From: Alphaproteobacteria bacterium
GTDB lineage: Bacteria > Pseudomonadota > Alphaproteobacteria > Acetobacterales > Acetobacteraceae
Assembly (NCBI GenBank): GCA_017307285.1
Contig: JAFKFI010000071.1
Coordinates: 1-64,000, forward strand
DNA length: 64,000 bases
Direction: 5' to 3'
Shown: piece by piece, positions 52,495 through 61,333 of the stretch
Numbering within the stretch: position 1 is the first letter of the stretch
Layout: each line of letters begins with the position of its first letter
Notes under the pieces: model-generated
Told to the model about the DNA's origin: nothing
What the model saw: only the letters and a program-made list of their open reading frames with translations
Database searches by the model: none
Position numbers and translations under genes: made by a program

Positions 52495-52974
52495 ATGGCG
52501 AAAACCACGTTCCCGGTCGAGGCGACGCACATCATGATGTTTGCCCGCGCCATCGCCGACGACAATCCGGTCTATTGCGACGCGGAGAAGGCGAAGGCGA
52601 GCGAAGTCGGCGGCATCATCGCGCCGCCGACCTTCACGCAGGCGGCGTCGCAGTTCGACCCGAACGGGATGCGTCCGAAGCCGGGCGAGAAGTGGTTCGG
52701 CTCAGGGAAGGAGCCCTCCGGCATCGAGGGCAAGCCGCCTTCCAGCGGCGGGCTCCACGCCGAGCAGCATTTCGAGTATTTCCGCCCGGTGCGTCCCGGC
52801 GACGTGCTCACCGGCGAATCAAATCCAGGCAAGACCTGGGAGCGCGAGAGCAAGCGCGCCGGCAAGCTGAAATTCGCCGAGACCATCACCGAGTTTCGCG
52901 ATCCGGCGGGCGAGCTCGTCGTGCGGGTGCGCAGCGTGGTGGTCAAGACGGAGCGGCCGGTCGCGCCGGCCTAG
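52495..52974 (+). CDS. MaoC-type (R)-hydratase, FAS1-like dehydratase domain
   Basis: A 159-residue hot-dog-fold protein with the MaoC N-terminal dehydratase pattern. The sequence FARAIADDNPVYCDAEKAK, APPTFTQAAS and LHAEQHFEYFRPVRPGD is typical of acyl-CoA hydratases. The ATG at 52495 has a GGGGAGAG site upstream. It is divergent from DUF35 and the thiolase-like gene; a hydratase that makes a beta-hydroxyacyl-CoA for a Ltp2-like aldolase would fit the neighbours. The MaoC family also includes subunits that work in pairs, and only one copy is seen here. Confidence 0.87.
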   Translation: MAKTTFPVEATHIMMFARAIADDNPVYCDAEKAKASEVGGIIAPPTFTQAASQFDPNGMRPKPGEKWFGSGKEPSGIEGKPPSSGGLHAEQHFEYFRPVRPGDVLTGESNPGKTWERESKRAGKLKFAETITEFRDPAGELVVRVRSVVVKTERPVAPA

Positions 52975-52981
52975 CTCGTTC

Positions 52982-53953
52982 TCAGCGACCGACGCGCCAG
53001 CCGGCTTCTTTCGCGAAGCTCTCGAAGAAGTCCTCGTCGTAGGCGCGTTCCGGGGACTGCCGCACGAGTTCGTCGATGCGCAGCGCGTCCTGGCCGACCA
53101 GGATGCGCCAGCGGCCGGCCCTCACGCCGTCGAGGATGATGGTCGCGGCGGCGGCGGCACTGGTCGGCGCCTCCTCGAGGAAGCGTCGCGCCCGTTCCGC
53201 TGCCATCTTCTGAATGTCTGCGTCCGACAATCCCGATACGTCCCGGCCCGCCGCGGCCAGGCGCGCCCGGACCTGGGCGACCTCGGCCGCGCTTAGCGAT
53301 TCGGCATCATTGCGGTTCTGGATCTTGCGCGAGTTGGCGACGATCGAGGTGCCGATGTGGCCGGGCATTACCACCGAGCACTTGATGTGCGGCGCGTTCA
53401 GCTTGAGGTCGGTGATCAGCGCCTCGGTGAAGCCCTTGACCGCGAATTTCGCCGCGCTGTACGCGGTGTGCGGCACGCCTGGCCCGACCGATGCCCAGAA
53501 GCCGTTGACGCTGCTGGTGTTGACGATGCGCGCCTCGTCCGCCTTCTGCAGCATCGGCAGGAAGGCGCGCGTGCCGTAATAGACGCCGCCCCAGCAGATG
53601 TTGAACGTCCGCTCCCATTCCTCGCGCGGGCTGGCGACCAGGCTGCCGCCGCCGCCGATACCGGCGTTGTTGAACAGCAGATGGATCTTGTCGGTCTGCT
53701 GCTGCGCCGCCACGTCGTCGCGGAAACGCAAGACCTGCGCTTCATCCGATACGTCGGCGACGTGCGTCGTGATCCGTAGGCCCTGGGGCAGGCGCTGGGC
53801 TTCGCATAGCCTTTTTGTCTCGGCCATCGCGCTTTCGGAGACGTCGCACATTGCGACGTTGCAGCCTTCGGCGACCAGCTGGCGAACCAACTCCCGGCCC
53901 ATGCCGGCGCCACCGCCCGTCACGACCGCGAACTTGTTCTCGAAGCTCTTCAT
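52982..53953 (-). CDS. Short-chain dehydrogenase/reductase
   Basis: A 323-residue SDR oxidoreductase using NAD(P)H. The Rossmann motif is TGGGAGMG (~12-19), and the NNAG motif is in LLFNNAGIGGGG. The catalytic serine is in NTSSVNGF and the YxxxK motif in YSAAKFAVKG. A long C-terminal extension (~200-323) distinguishes it from short SDRs. Aspartate after the second strand (MCDVSESA) suggests NAD preference. The ATG at 53953 has a GGAGG site. Convergent with MaoC; its role is probably a hydroxyacyl or alcohol step, but the substrate is unknown. Confidence 0.9.
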   Translation of the reverse strand: MKSFENKFAVVTGGGAGMGRELVRQLVAEGCNVAMCDVSESAMAETKRLCEAQRLPQGLRITTHVADVSDEAQVLRFRDDVAAQQQTDKIHLLFNNAGIGGGGSLVASPREEWERTFNICWGGVYYGTRAFLPMLQKADEARIVNTSSVNGFWASVGPGVPHTAYSAAKFAVKGFTEALITDLKLNAPHIKCSVVMPGHIGTSIVANSRKIQNRNDAESLSAAEVAQVRARLAAAGRDVSGLSDADIQKMAAERARRFLEEAPTSAAAAATIILDGVRAGRWRILVGQDALRIDELVRQSPERAYDEDFFESFAKEAGWRVGR

Positions 53954-54085
53954 CGCCGGCACCTCCCTCGGGCGTATTCGCCGTGGAGCATACAAGCGCT
54001 CGTGGATGCGGCAAGCCATCCTCGCACCCCGCATTGTCAGCGCCGCGGCCTCGGCGCAGGATGCGCTCGCGCTACGGAGGTTGTC

Positions 54086-54955
54086 GTGCTGAGTGCAACG
54101 TCCCTTCTGGCCGACGCCCTCGGGCGTAAGCTGTCCGAGACCTTTCTCCGCACCTTCGGCGGGCAGGAGCCTCACATAGCGGCCCTGCTGGACGAGGCGG
54201 GGCGCCTCGTCATCGAACGGCTCGCCAGCAGCGACGCGCTCTACCACGACGCCGAGCACACGGCCCTTGTCACCCTCGTTGCGCAAGACATTCTGCGCGG
54301 CCAGCGGCTGAGGCGGACGGTGACGGCGGATGATTGGCTGCATTTCATCCTCGCGGCACTGACGCACGACATCGGCTATGTCCGAGGCATGTGCCCGGGA
54401 GACGGGCCGGAGGAGCAAGTCATCGATGCCGCCGGCACGAAAGTGACACTGCCGCCGGGTGCCTCCGATGCGTTTCTCGCGCCGTACCACGTCGAGCGTT
54501 CCAAGATCGCCGTGCGCGAGCGATTTGTCTCGCATCCGGTGATCGACGCCGAACGGATCGCGTGCGCGATCGAGCTGACCCGTTTCCCAGTCCCGAACGA
54601 CGCGGACCATGCGGCGACGGACACGGAGGCGGGATTGTTGCGCGCCGCCGACCTCATCGGGCAACTCGGCGATCCGCTCTACCTCCGCAAACTCAGCGCG
54701 CTGTTCCACGAGTTCGCCGAAATCGGCGTCAACGAGCGCCTTGGTTATGCCAGTCCGGCCGACGTGGCGGAGCGTTATCCGCGCTTCTTCTGGAGCAAGG
54801 TCGAACCGTATATCGGCGCGGCGCTCCTGCATCTCGAGTTGACTGTGGAGGGGCGGCATTGGATCGCGCATCTCTACAGTCACGTATTCGCCACCGAGCA
54901 TCACCTGCGCCGCATGGGCCCGCAGCCTTTCGGCTCTGGGCGGCGAACCAACTGA
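54086..54955 (+). CDS. HD-domain metal-dependent phosphohydrolase-like protein
   Basis: A 289-residue cytoplasmic protein with HD metal-binding residues: H54 and H58 in LYHDAEHTALV, HD pair H94-D95 in ALTHDIGYVRG, and a later aspartate in RAADLIGQLG. The fold is that of HD phosphohydrolases, but the family includes proteins without known substrate, so no reaction is claimed. The start is GTG 54086, with GGAGG five bases upstream; no ATG is near. It is divergent from the SDR and convergent with the methyltransferase. Confidence 0.8.
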   Translation: MLSATSLLADALGRKLSETFLRTFGGQEPHIAALLDEAGRLVIERLASSDALYHDAEHTALVTLVAQDILRGQRLRRTVTADDWLHFILAALTHDIGYVRGMCPGDGPEEQVIDAAGTKVTLPPGASDAFLAPYHVERSKIAVRERFVSHPVIDAERIACAIELTRFPVPNDADHAATDTEAGLLRAADLIGQLGDPLYLRKLSALFHEFAEIGVNERLGYASPADVAERYPRFFWSKVEPYIGAALLHLELTVEGRHWIAHLYSHVFATEHHLRRMGPQPFGSGRRTN

Positions 54956-54963
54956 CGGGCGCT

Positions 54964-55821
54964 TCAGGCCGGGGCGCTGTCTACCAGCCAGATCGCGGCC
55001 GGCAGTGCCACCTGGCCGTTGCTCTTGGCGTAGGGTGCCAGCGCGGTACGGATTGCGTCGATCGCGGCGTCACGGGCGGCTTCCGGCTGATCCTCCATTG
55101 CGCGGCTGGCCGGGCCGAATCCGGTGGCCTGCCGCACGGCAGCGTCCAATCCTTCGCCGTTCGCGAGATCCATCGCGAAATCGCGTTTGGTGAAGCGAGG
55201 CTCCGCGAAGCCGGCTTGCGTGAGGATGCGTGTCACGCGCTCTGGGTCGGCGAAGGAGAACGGGCCTGGGTCCTCGGGACCCAGCTTCGGCAGCGGCGGC
55301 ACGTGGGCGTACGCGGCGTGCAACGGCACGCGCATCCAGGGATTCTCGGGAAATGGCCGCCAGCACGCGAACATGATGCGTCCGTTCGGTCGCAGAGCGC
55401 GGCGCAGATTGGCGAACGCCGCTGCCGGATCGCCGAAGAACATCACGCCGAATCGCGAAAATAGCAGGTCCACGCTGGCGGGATCGAATGCGTGCGTCGC
55501 CGCGTCGGCACGAATCCAGGCGACGTTGGCGGTGCCCGTGCTCCGGCGGCGCGCCACTTCCAGCATGGGTGCCGACACGTCGAGACCGATGGCGCGTCCA
55601 CTCGGCCCGACCTTCGCCGCCAGCGCAAGCGTGGTCGCGCCGCAGCCGCAGCCGATATCGAGCACAGATTCGCCTTCGTGGGGCGCGGCGTGGGCGACGG
55701 CGGCTTGCAGCACCTCAGCGAGCGTCGCGTCCATGCGCGTCTGATTCGCTACCCACCGCTCGGCACCGGGTCCGTTCCAGAACGCGACTTGCTCGGCGTG
55801 CAGTTCGTTGGTCTCGGCCAT
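54964..55821 (-). CDS. Class I SAM-dependent methyltransferase
   Basis: A 285-residue methyltransferase of the UbiE/Methyltransf_11 group. SAM-binding motif I is VLDIGCGCGATTLALA (~57-72), motif post-I is GLDVSAPMLEVARRR, and motif II is DLLFSRFGVMFFGDP, with ACWRPFPENPWM after it. The N-terminus EQVAFWNGPGAERWVANQ is common to small-molecule methyltransferases of this kind. ATG 55821 is chosen. It lies 26 bases before the aldolase gene start of transcription order (class II aldolase is upstream). Acceptor unknown. Confidence 0.88.
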   Translation of the reverse strand: MAETNELHAEQVAFWNGPGAERWVANQTRMDATLAEVLQAAVAHAAPHEGESVLDIGCGCGATTLALAAKVGPSGRAIGLDVSAPMLEVARRRSTGTANVAWIRADAATHAFDPASVDLLFSRFGVMFFGDPAAAFANLRRALRPNGRIMFACWRPFPENPWMRVPLHAAYAHVPPLPKLGPEDPGPFSFADPERVTRILTQAGFAEPRFTKRDFAMDLANGEGLDAAVRQATGFGPASRAMEDQPEAARDAAIDAIRTALAPYAKSNGQVALPAAIWLVDSAPA

Positions 55822-55847
55822 CGGATCACTCCGTCCCGGTCGTCGGA

Positions 55848-56609
55848 TCAGCAGCGATATTCGGCGCCCTTGCGGTCCACCGTGCGGACCAGGCCTTGCC
55901 ATTCCATCAGCCCGTATTCGGCGTCACCGCGACGCTGGCGCATCCGCTCGGCGGCCTTGCGCACGATGTCCGGGGCGATCTGCACCGGCGGCGCATCCAG
56001 CGTGCGGGCGATGAGCTCGACCTCGCAGGCGCGCTCCAGCATGTACATCCGCATCATCGTGCCGTGCACCGTCGGGCCGAGCGCCAGCAGGCCGTGATTA
56101 AGCAACACGACGCAGCTGCCGTGCGCGCACGTCCGGCCGAGCGCGTCGCACTCCTCCTGCGTCGCGGGCAGGCCGTATTCGTGATACGCGACGTCATCGA
56201 GAATTTGCAGCGCGTCCTGGCTGATCGGCCGCAGCCCGTTGTCGAGCAGCGACAGGCCGGCGCCGGCGCGCGTGTGGGTGTGCATCACGCAATTCGCGTC
56301 CGGCCGCGCCTTGTAGACGCCGCTATGGATGGTGAAGCCGGCGTTGTTGAACTTGCCGGCGTCGCCGAGCACGTTGCCGTCCATGTCCATCTTGATGAGG
56401 CTGGAGGCGGTGATCTCGTCGAACATCTCGCCGTAGCGGTTGATGAGAAACGTGTCGGGTTCGCCCGGCACCCGCATTGACATGTGGGTGTTGATGAGGT
56501 CGGTCCAGCCGAGATGGTCCACCACCCGATACAGCGCGGCGAGGTCGCAGCGCGCCTGCCACTCGGCGTCGGTTATGCCAATGCTGGTCTGCTTCAGTGC
56601 GCTCGACAT
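55848..56609 (-). CDS. Class II aldolase/adducin family protein
   Basis: A 253-residue zinc-dependent aldolase-like enzyme. Metal ligands are H110 and H112 (MHTHTRAG) and H172 (LLNHGLLALG), and the substrate-binding loop is INRYGEMFDEITASSLIK. The family ranges from fuculose-phosphate aldolase to decarboxylases, and the third residue pattern does not separate them. ATG 56609 starts MSSALKQTSIGITDAEWQAR. It lies on the same strand as the methyltransferase and CoxG genes, forming a possible operon with gaps of 26 and 64 bases. Confidence 0.88.
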   Translation of the reverse strand: MSSALKQTSIGITDAEWQARCDLAALYRVVDHLGWTDLINTHMSMRVPGEPDTFLINRYGEMFDEITASSLIKMDMDGNVLGDAGKFNNAGFTIHSGVYKARPDANCVMHTHTRAGAGLSLLDNGLRPISQDALQILDDVAYHEYGLPATQEECDALGRTCAHGSCVVLLNHGLLALGPTVHGTMMRMYMLERACEVELIARTLDAPPVQIAPDIVRKAAERMRQRRGDAEYGLMEWQGLVRTVDRKGAEYRC

Positions 56610-56673
56610 CACATCCTCCCTCAGCTTGCCCCGATGGTGTGGGAGTTGGCCCGCTTCGGCAACCCGGCTCGCC

Positions 56674-57279
56674 CTAGCGCCCGATCCCGAGCCAACGCCC
56701 CAGGCGAACAAGATACGCCTTGATCGCCACCCACAGCAGCCCGTGCGCGGCGAGGGGCGCGTTCTCGACTGGCGCCGGCTCGGGAGGGCTGGGTGGGGGG
56801 GCGGCGGTGGGCGGCGGAGGGGCGTCCTTGGCGAACTCCTCGGCGGCGCGGCGGGCGAAATCGGCCATGATGGCGTTGGCGACCGCGACGCCGCCGGTGC
56901 GCGCGAAATCGGCGAGCACGCCGCCGAGTTCCGAATCCGAGACGATCTTGACGATAGTGGTCGGCTCGGCGGCGGCGGGATCATCGGCGAGCGCGAACGA
57001 GGTCTTCACGCCGATCCGCGCCGCCCGCATGTCCGCAGCACCACGACCTTGCACGACACCGGTGAGCGCGTCGAAGTCGAAGTCGCAGGTCGCGCGGCCC
57101 TTGAAGTTGATCTTCTTCGGGCCGAACGAAACCACCATCGCACCGGGCCACGAGCCGTCCTCGGCTTGCGGCTCCAGAACCGCACCCGGCATACAGCGGG
57201 CCATGCGCGGCACGTCGGCGAAGCGGCGCATCACGTCGGCCGCTTCGCCTGGGACGCGGAACTCACCCTCGAAATGCAC
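56674..57279 (-). CDS. CoxG-family (SRPBCC) protein
   Basis: A 201-residue protein with the CoxG/CO dehydrogenase subunit G fold: FEGEFRVPGEAADVMRRFAD, MARCMPGAVLEP and FGPKKINFKGRATCDFDF follow the family. A proline-rich linker (~155-175) leads to a hydrophobic C-terminal segment (LLWVAIKAYLVRLGRWLGIG) that would anchor it to the membrane, as CoxG does for CO dehydrogenase. No CoxLMS genes are present, so it is one of the many CoxG-like proteins near other CoA/carbonyl genes. The start is GTG 57279. Confidence 0.85.
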   Translation of the reverse strand: MHFEGEFRVPGEAADVMRRFADVPRMARCMPGAVLEPQAEDGSWPGAMVVSFGPKKINFKGRATCDFDFDALTGVVQGRGAADMRAARIGVKTSFALADDPAAAEPTTIVKIVSDSELGGVLADFARTGGVAVANAIMADFARRAAEEFAKDAPPPPTAAPPPSPPEPAPVENAPLAAHGLLWVAIKAYLVRLGRWLGIGR

Positions 57280-57285
57280 CGCGCG

Positions 57286-58956
57286 TCACCAGACCGGGCG
57301 CAGCAGCGGTGCGTGGTTCTCGCGGCCGTAATAGACCTTCGAGTAGCCCTCGGTCGGTGTGGTCGGCGATACGCGCGCGTCGATCAGATAGAGCCCGCCC
57401 TTGCGCAAACCTTCCGCCACGGCCTCGCCGATCTGCGACACGTTCGACAGCTGCACGCCGTCGCCGCCGAACGCCTTGGCGAGGGCGACGAAATCGGGCG
57501 ACTCCCATTGCGCCAGCTTCTCATTGAAACCCTTGGCAATGAGCTTATGCACCTCCGCGCCGTAGCCGCCGTCGTTCCACACGACCAGCACCATCTGCAT
57601 CTTGTGACGCACGATGGTCTCGAGTTCCTGGATGTTGAACATCATGCTGCCGTCGCCCTCGACGGCGACATGCTGGCGGCCGGGATTGCCGGCGCCAGTG
57701 CCGATCGCGACCCCGAGCCCTTGTCCCACCGCGCCGAAACCATACGAGTACTGGATTTCTGCCCGTTTCGGCAGAGGCATATACATGCCGATCCAGGAGA
57801 AGAAATGGCCCGCGCCGCAGGTGAACAGTACGCCCTCCGGCAACGCCGCGCCAAGGCGGCCGGCGAGGGCGCGGGGATCGAAGCCGTCGGCCGGCGGCTC
57901 GAATTGATAAGGCGGCGCGTCGAGCACCGCCCGCGTCGCCGACGTGCGGAAGCCCTCCTTGCGAACCTGACGAGCCTCCAGCGCCTCGTTGATCGCGGCG
58001 ACCGCGCGGCGTCCGTCGGCCTGGACGTAGAGGCCGGGGATCACGCCGATCTCTTCGGGCATCGCCTTGATGTCGATGCGCGCGACCTCCGCGGACGGGA
58101 ATAGCAATCCGCCTTCCGTCGTGTAGTAGCCAAGCTCGGCGCCGACCCCGAGCACGAAATCGGCGTCCGCCAATAGTTGCTCCGAGGGTGCCGAAGCGAA
58201 GGCGCCGGCGATGCCGATATCCCACTTCTCGCCGGCGAACAGTCCTTTGCCTTGCAGCGACGTTGCGAGCAGCGCGCCCACGCGGTCGCCGAGCTTGACG
58301 ATCTCATCCCTCGCACCCGCCGCAATGGCACCGCGTCCGGCGATGATGACCGGGCGCTCGGCGGCGACCAGCTTGTCGATCACCGGCGCCAGCTGGTCGG
58401 GGTTCGGCGTCTCGATGCGCGGCGGCAGGAAATCCGTCGACGGGCGGTAATCGTAGTCCCAGTCGAACTCCTCCTCCTGCAAATCCATCGGCAGGTTGAG
58501 CACGACCGGGCCGCGATGCAGGCGCGCAGCGTAGAACGCCTCGGCGATCTCTTCGGCCATGTTGTCGATGCTGGTGATGGTGTGGAACCGGGCGCTGCTC
58601 GCCTCGACGAAGCGGCGCTGGTCCATCGATTGCGTGCGGTTCTTGGCGCCCGCCATGATCTCGCCGGCCACCAGCACGAGCGGCGTCTTGCCGCGATAGG
58701 CAGCAATCAGCGACGTGCCGCACTGCGTCAGGCCGGGGCCGCACGTCACCATCGCCACGCCGACCTTGCCGGTGGTCCGCGCGTAACCGTCCGCCGCCGA
58801 CACCGCCATCGATTCGTGGCGTAGGGAATAGGCCTTCACCGACGGGTCGCGGCACAGCGCGCCCCACAGCCACATGTTGCCGTCGCCCATCAGGCCGAAA
58901 AAATCGGTGACACCCTCGGCGACGAGGGATCGGGCGATCGCTTCGTAGACTTTCAT
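57286..58956 (-). CDS. Thiamine pyrophosphate-dependent enzyme (acetolactate synthase-like)
   Basis: A 556-residue enzyme of the TPP decarboxylase/ligase superfamily. It has the PYR domain with catalytic glutamate near SLRHESMAVSAADGYAR, a central domain, and the PP domain with GDGSMMFNIQELET and the trailing NDGGYGAEVHKL for Mg-TPP. It differs from IlvB in lacking the regulatory partner and in the surrounding genes, so acetolactate synthesis is not assumed; benzaldehyde-lyase or oxalyl-CoA-type reactions are possible. ATG 58956 has GGAGG upstream; ATG 58977 is the alternative. Followed seven bases later by the CoxG gene. Confidence 0.88.
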   Translation of the reverse strand: MKVYEAIARSLVAEGVTDFFGLMGDGNMWLWGALCRDPSVKAYSLRHESMAVSAADGYARTTGKVGVAMVTCGPGLTQCGTSLIAAYRGKTPLVLVAGEIMAGAKNRTQSMDQRRFVEASSARFHTITSIDNMAEEIAEAFYAARLHRGPVVLNLPMDLQEEEFDWDYDYRPSTDFLPPRIETPNPDQLAPVIDKLVAAERPVIIAGRGAIAAGARDEIVKLGDRVGALLATSLQGKGLFAGEKWDIGIAGAFASAPSEQLLADADFVLGVGAELGYYTTEGGLLFPSAEVARIDIKAMPEEIGVIPGLYVQADGRRAVAAINEALEARQVRKEGFRTSATRAVLDAPPYQFEPPADGFDPRALAGRLGAALPEGVLFTCGAGHFFSWIGMYMPLPKRAEIQYSYGFGAVGQGLGVAIGTGAGNPGRQHVAVEGDGSMMFNIQELETIVRHKMQMVLVVWNDGGYGAEVHKLIAKGFNEKLAQWESPDFVALAKAFGGDGVQLSNVSQIGEAVAEGLRKGGLYLIDARVSPTTPTEGYSKVYYGRENHAPLLRPVW

Positions 58957-59046
58957 CGGACGGGGCCTCCCGGACATGGACGCTGATTTCCAAGTCCGAG
59001 TGTGGCCCGTTTCCGATCCTCTGTCGCCTCCCGGCCGGTCGAGCGG

Positions 59047-60618
59047 CTACTTGCAGCCGGCGGCGAGGTGGACGTCGTTGAAACGATCGTCGCCGGTTGC
59101 GAGATAGGGCGTCAGGTTTTGAATGCAGCCCGGCTTGTAGGCGTAGACGTTCGACCGCGTCATGATGGGAATGGTGGCGACACTCTCGATCGTCACCCGC
59201 GCCAGCTGCCGGAGGATTTCGAGACGCTTCGGGTTGCTAGGCGCCAGCTTGCCGGCGCCGGCGGCCAAGGTGTCGATCTCCGGTGACGCGACCCCGACCG
59301 GATTGTAGGCGGCACCCGTGACGACGATCTCCTGGAAGGTTTGCAGCGGGTCCGGTCGGCCGCCCCAGCGCGCCATGAGATAGTCGCCTCGCCCAGGCGG
59401 GCGGCGGAACTGCGGGAATTGCGAGGCGTCGACGACGTCGAACTTCACGCTTACGCCGACCTCGCTCAGCATCGCCTGCAGCGCCTCGGCAAGCTGGCGG
59501 TATTCGGAGGTGTTCAACAATAGCTGGGTGATCTCGAGGCCGTCCTTGAAGCCTGCTTCGGCGAGGAGGGCGCGGGCCTTCTTCTGATCAAACGGATAAA
59601 TCCGGTCGAGTTCCTTGTCGTACATGGGCGAGGCTGACGAGAACAATTGCAAGGTCGGCTTCGATGCGCCGTAGCTCAGCACCTCCGCCAAGGTCGCGCG
59701 GTCGATCGCGTGCATCAGGGCCTGGCGCACCCGCAGATCCGAGATGCCCTTGCGCGAGAGGTTGAGATAGATGTCCCAGACCCCGTTCTTCTCGTTGATC
59801 TGCACCTCCATTCCTGCCGACTTCGCTGTGGGAATCTGGCTCGGGTCGATCAGCGCGACATTGGCCTGGCCGGAACGCACCGCGTTGAGCCGCGCCCGTC
59901 CGTCGGGCACGTAGTGGTGGTTGAATCCGGCGGAACGGTCCTTGGTGCCGGCCCAATATCCATCGAAGCGGGCCGTCTTGGTCATGATGTTCGCTTCGAA
60001 TGACGTCACCTTGAACGGCCCCGCGCCGATCGGCTTCAGGGTCGCGCCGAACGCGCCGTCGGTGAGCGAGTTCGGGCTGATCATCAGCCCGCCGACGAAG
60101 CCCAACCAGTACTCCATCTGCCCGTTCGGCCGTTTGAGCTTGAGCTTGACCGTCCGGTCGCCCACGGTTTCCACTGCGGCGATGTGCTTGACGGTCTCGA
60201 TGATCGAAGTCCCGGCCCGATTGCCGAGCGCGACGTTGCGCTCGATGTTCTGCTTGACCACGTCGGCGGTTAGCTTGGCGCCGTCGTGGAAGGTCACGCC
60301 CTGCCGCAGGGTCATGGTGAATTCGGTCAGGTCGGCGTTGTAGCTCCAGGATTCCGCGAGGCCGGGCGTGGGGTCGCCCTTGTCGTCCAGCCGGATCAGC
60401 GGGTCGTAGATCGCGAGTAGGACGTCTTGCGCGAAGCTGCTGTTGTTTTGCGGATGCGCCGGATCGAGCGTTTCGTTTCCGACGGCATCATAGAATACGA
60501 TCGTGGCGTTCGGATCGGTCTCGACTGCGCGGGCAGGGCCGAACGCCGCACCCGCCAGAAGGAATACTGCGCTCAGCGCGACGATGCGCGCCGCGCCTGA
60601 ACGGTGAAATCTTGCCAT
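59047..60618 (-). CDS. ABC transporter solute-binding protein, dipeptide/nickel (DppA) type, orphan
   Basis: A 523-residue family 5 periplasmic binding protein. The signal peptide is ARIVALSAVFLLAGAAFG, and the mature region opens IVFYDAVGNETLDPAHPQNN. It keeps the typical LRQGVTFHDGAKLTADVV and GTKDRSAGFNHHYVPDGRAR. ATG 60618 begins MARFHRSGAARIV. No permease or ATPase gene lies near. It stands upstream of the TPP enzyme gene on the same strand (90-base gap), so it may bring in a substrate for that catabolic set. The other copy at 12.8 kb belongs to the same family. Confidence 0.88.
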   Translation of the reverse strand: MARFHRSGAARIVALSAVFLLAGAAFGPARAVETDPNATIVFYDAVGNETLDPAHPQNNSSFAQDVLLAIYDPLIRLDDKGDPTPGLAESWSYNADLTEFTMTLRQGVTFHDGAKLTADVVKQNIERNVALGNRAGTSIIETVKHIAAVETVGDRTVKLKLKRPNGQMEYWLGFVGGLMISPNSLTDGAFGATLKPIGAGPFKVTSFEANIMTKTARFDGYWAGTKDRSAGFNHHYVPDGRARLNAVRSGQANVALIDPSQIPTAKSAGMEVQINEKNGVWDIYLNLSRKGISDLRVRQALMHAIDRATLAEVLSYGASKPTLQLFSSASPMYDKELDRIYPFDQKKARALLAEAGFKDGLEITQLLLNTSEYRQLAEALQAMLSEVGVSVKFDVVDASQFPQFRRPPGRGDYLMARWGGRPDPLQTFQEIVVTGAAYNPVGVASPEIDTLAAGAGKLAPSNPKRLEILRQLARVTIESVATIPIMTRSNVYAYKPGCIQNLTPYLATGDDRFNDVHLAAGCK

Positions 60619-60766
60619 CTTCGAAGCCCACCCTGTGAATGCCCGGAAGCAGCCGAGCTTTTCGTTGTCGGCGAGCATGGCCGAACATAATGCACGAGTC
60701 CACAGGACGGACGGAGCAGCGCAGGGTGGCGCTGCTCCGTTCCTCATGCGGTCGGGACAGCAGGTT

Positions 60767-61333
60767 TCATCCGGGAAAGGTTTGCTCCAGCTCATTCAGC
60801 ACCTTGGCTTCGGCGGGCGAGATTCCCGCGAAGCCGAGAAAGCCGCCCGCTGCCTCGGCGACGGCGCGCGCGCGGTTGAGCAGCTCGTGGCGGAGCGCCC
60901 GCCTGTCCTCCGCGTTCAGCGAGGCCGCGAACGCGCCGATATAATCCTTCCAGGCGGCAAGCAGCGCGGCGGGCGGCGGCTCAGCGAGCCATCGCTCGAA
61001 CAGCTGGTAGCTGAGATCCTGCTCGCCCAGTCCCATCTCCGACGCCTTGGACAGCAGGACGCGCCGCTCCTTCTCATCGATGTCGCCATCCGCCCAAGCC
61101 ACGGCCACGAGTGGGACCAGGGAAAGTGCCGCCAGCGTGTCGCTGCCGATCCTCAAGGCGGCAAGCCTGTCCAGCACGGCATCGTCGGTGATGCCGGAAG
61201 ACGCCGACAGCGCCTCTTTCTGCTGGCGGGCCTGGTCCATGTCGCGCAGTCTTTGCCGCAGCCGTTCGTTCTCCTTCGAGAAGAATGCCTCCTCCAGCGC
61301 GACGCGACGATCACCGAGAAACTCGTTGCTCAT
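60767..61333 (-). CDS. TerB-like domain protein with N-terminal coiled coil
   Basis: A 188-residue cytoplasmic protein. The N-terminal part (MSNEFLGDRRVALEEAFFSK, then ENERLRQRLRDMDQARQQKE) is a coiled coil, and a TerB-like domain follows (LVPLVAVAWADGDIDEKERR, ~85-185), with the metal-loop aspartates of the family. The ATG at 61333 lies inside the end of the upstream UPF0114 gene (23-base overlap), so expression is coupled. The first third of the sequence is related to a group of alphaproteobacterial TerB-like proteins. Function unknown. Confidence 0.78.
   Translation of the reverse strand: MSNEFLGDRRVALEEAFFSKENERLRQRLRDMDQARQQKEALSASSGITDDAVLDRLAALRIGSDTLAALSLVPLVAVAWADGDIDEKERRVLLSKASEMGLGEQDLSYQLFERWLAEPPPAALLAAWKDYIGAFAASLNAEDRRALRHELLNRARAVAEAAGGFLGFAGISPAEAKVLNELEQTFPG

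Noticed and set aside
56674-58956. CoxG plus TPP enzyme as part of a CO dehydrogenase or acetolactate synthase locus
   Set aside because: No CoxLMS genes and no small regulatory IlvH-like subunit are present, so neither pathway is supported.
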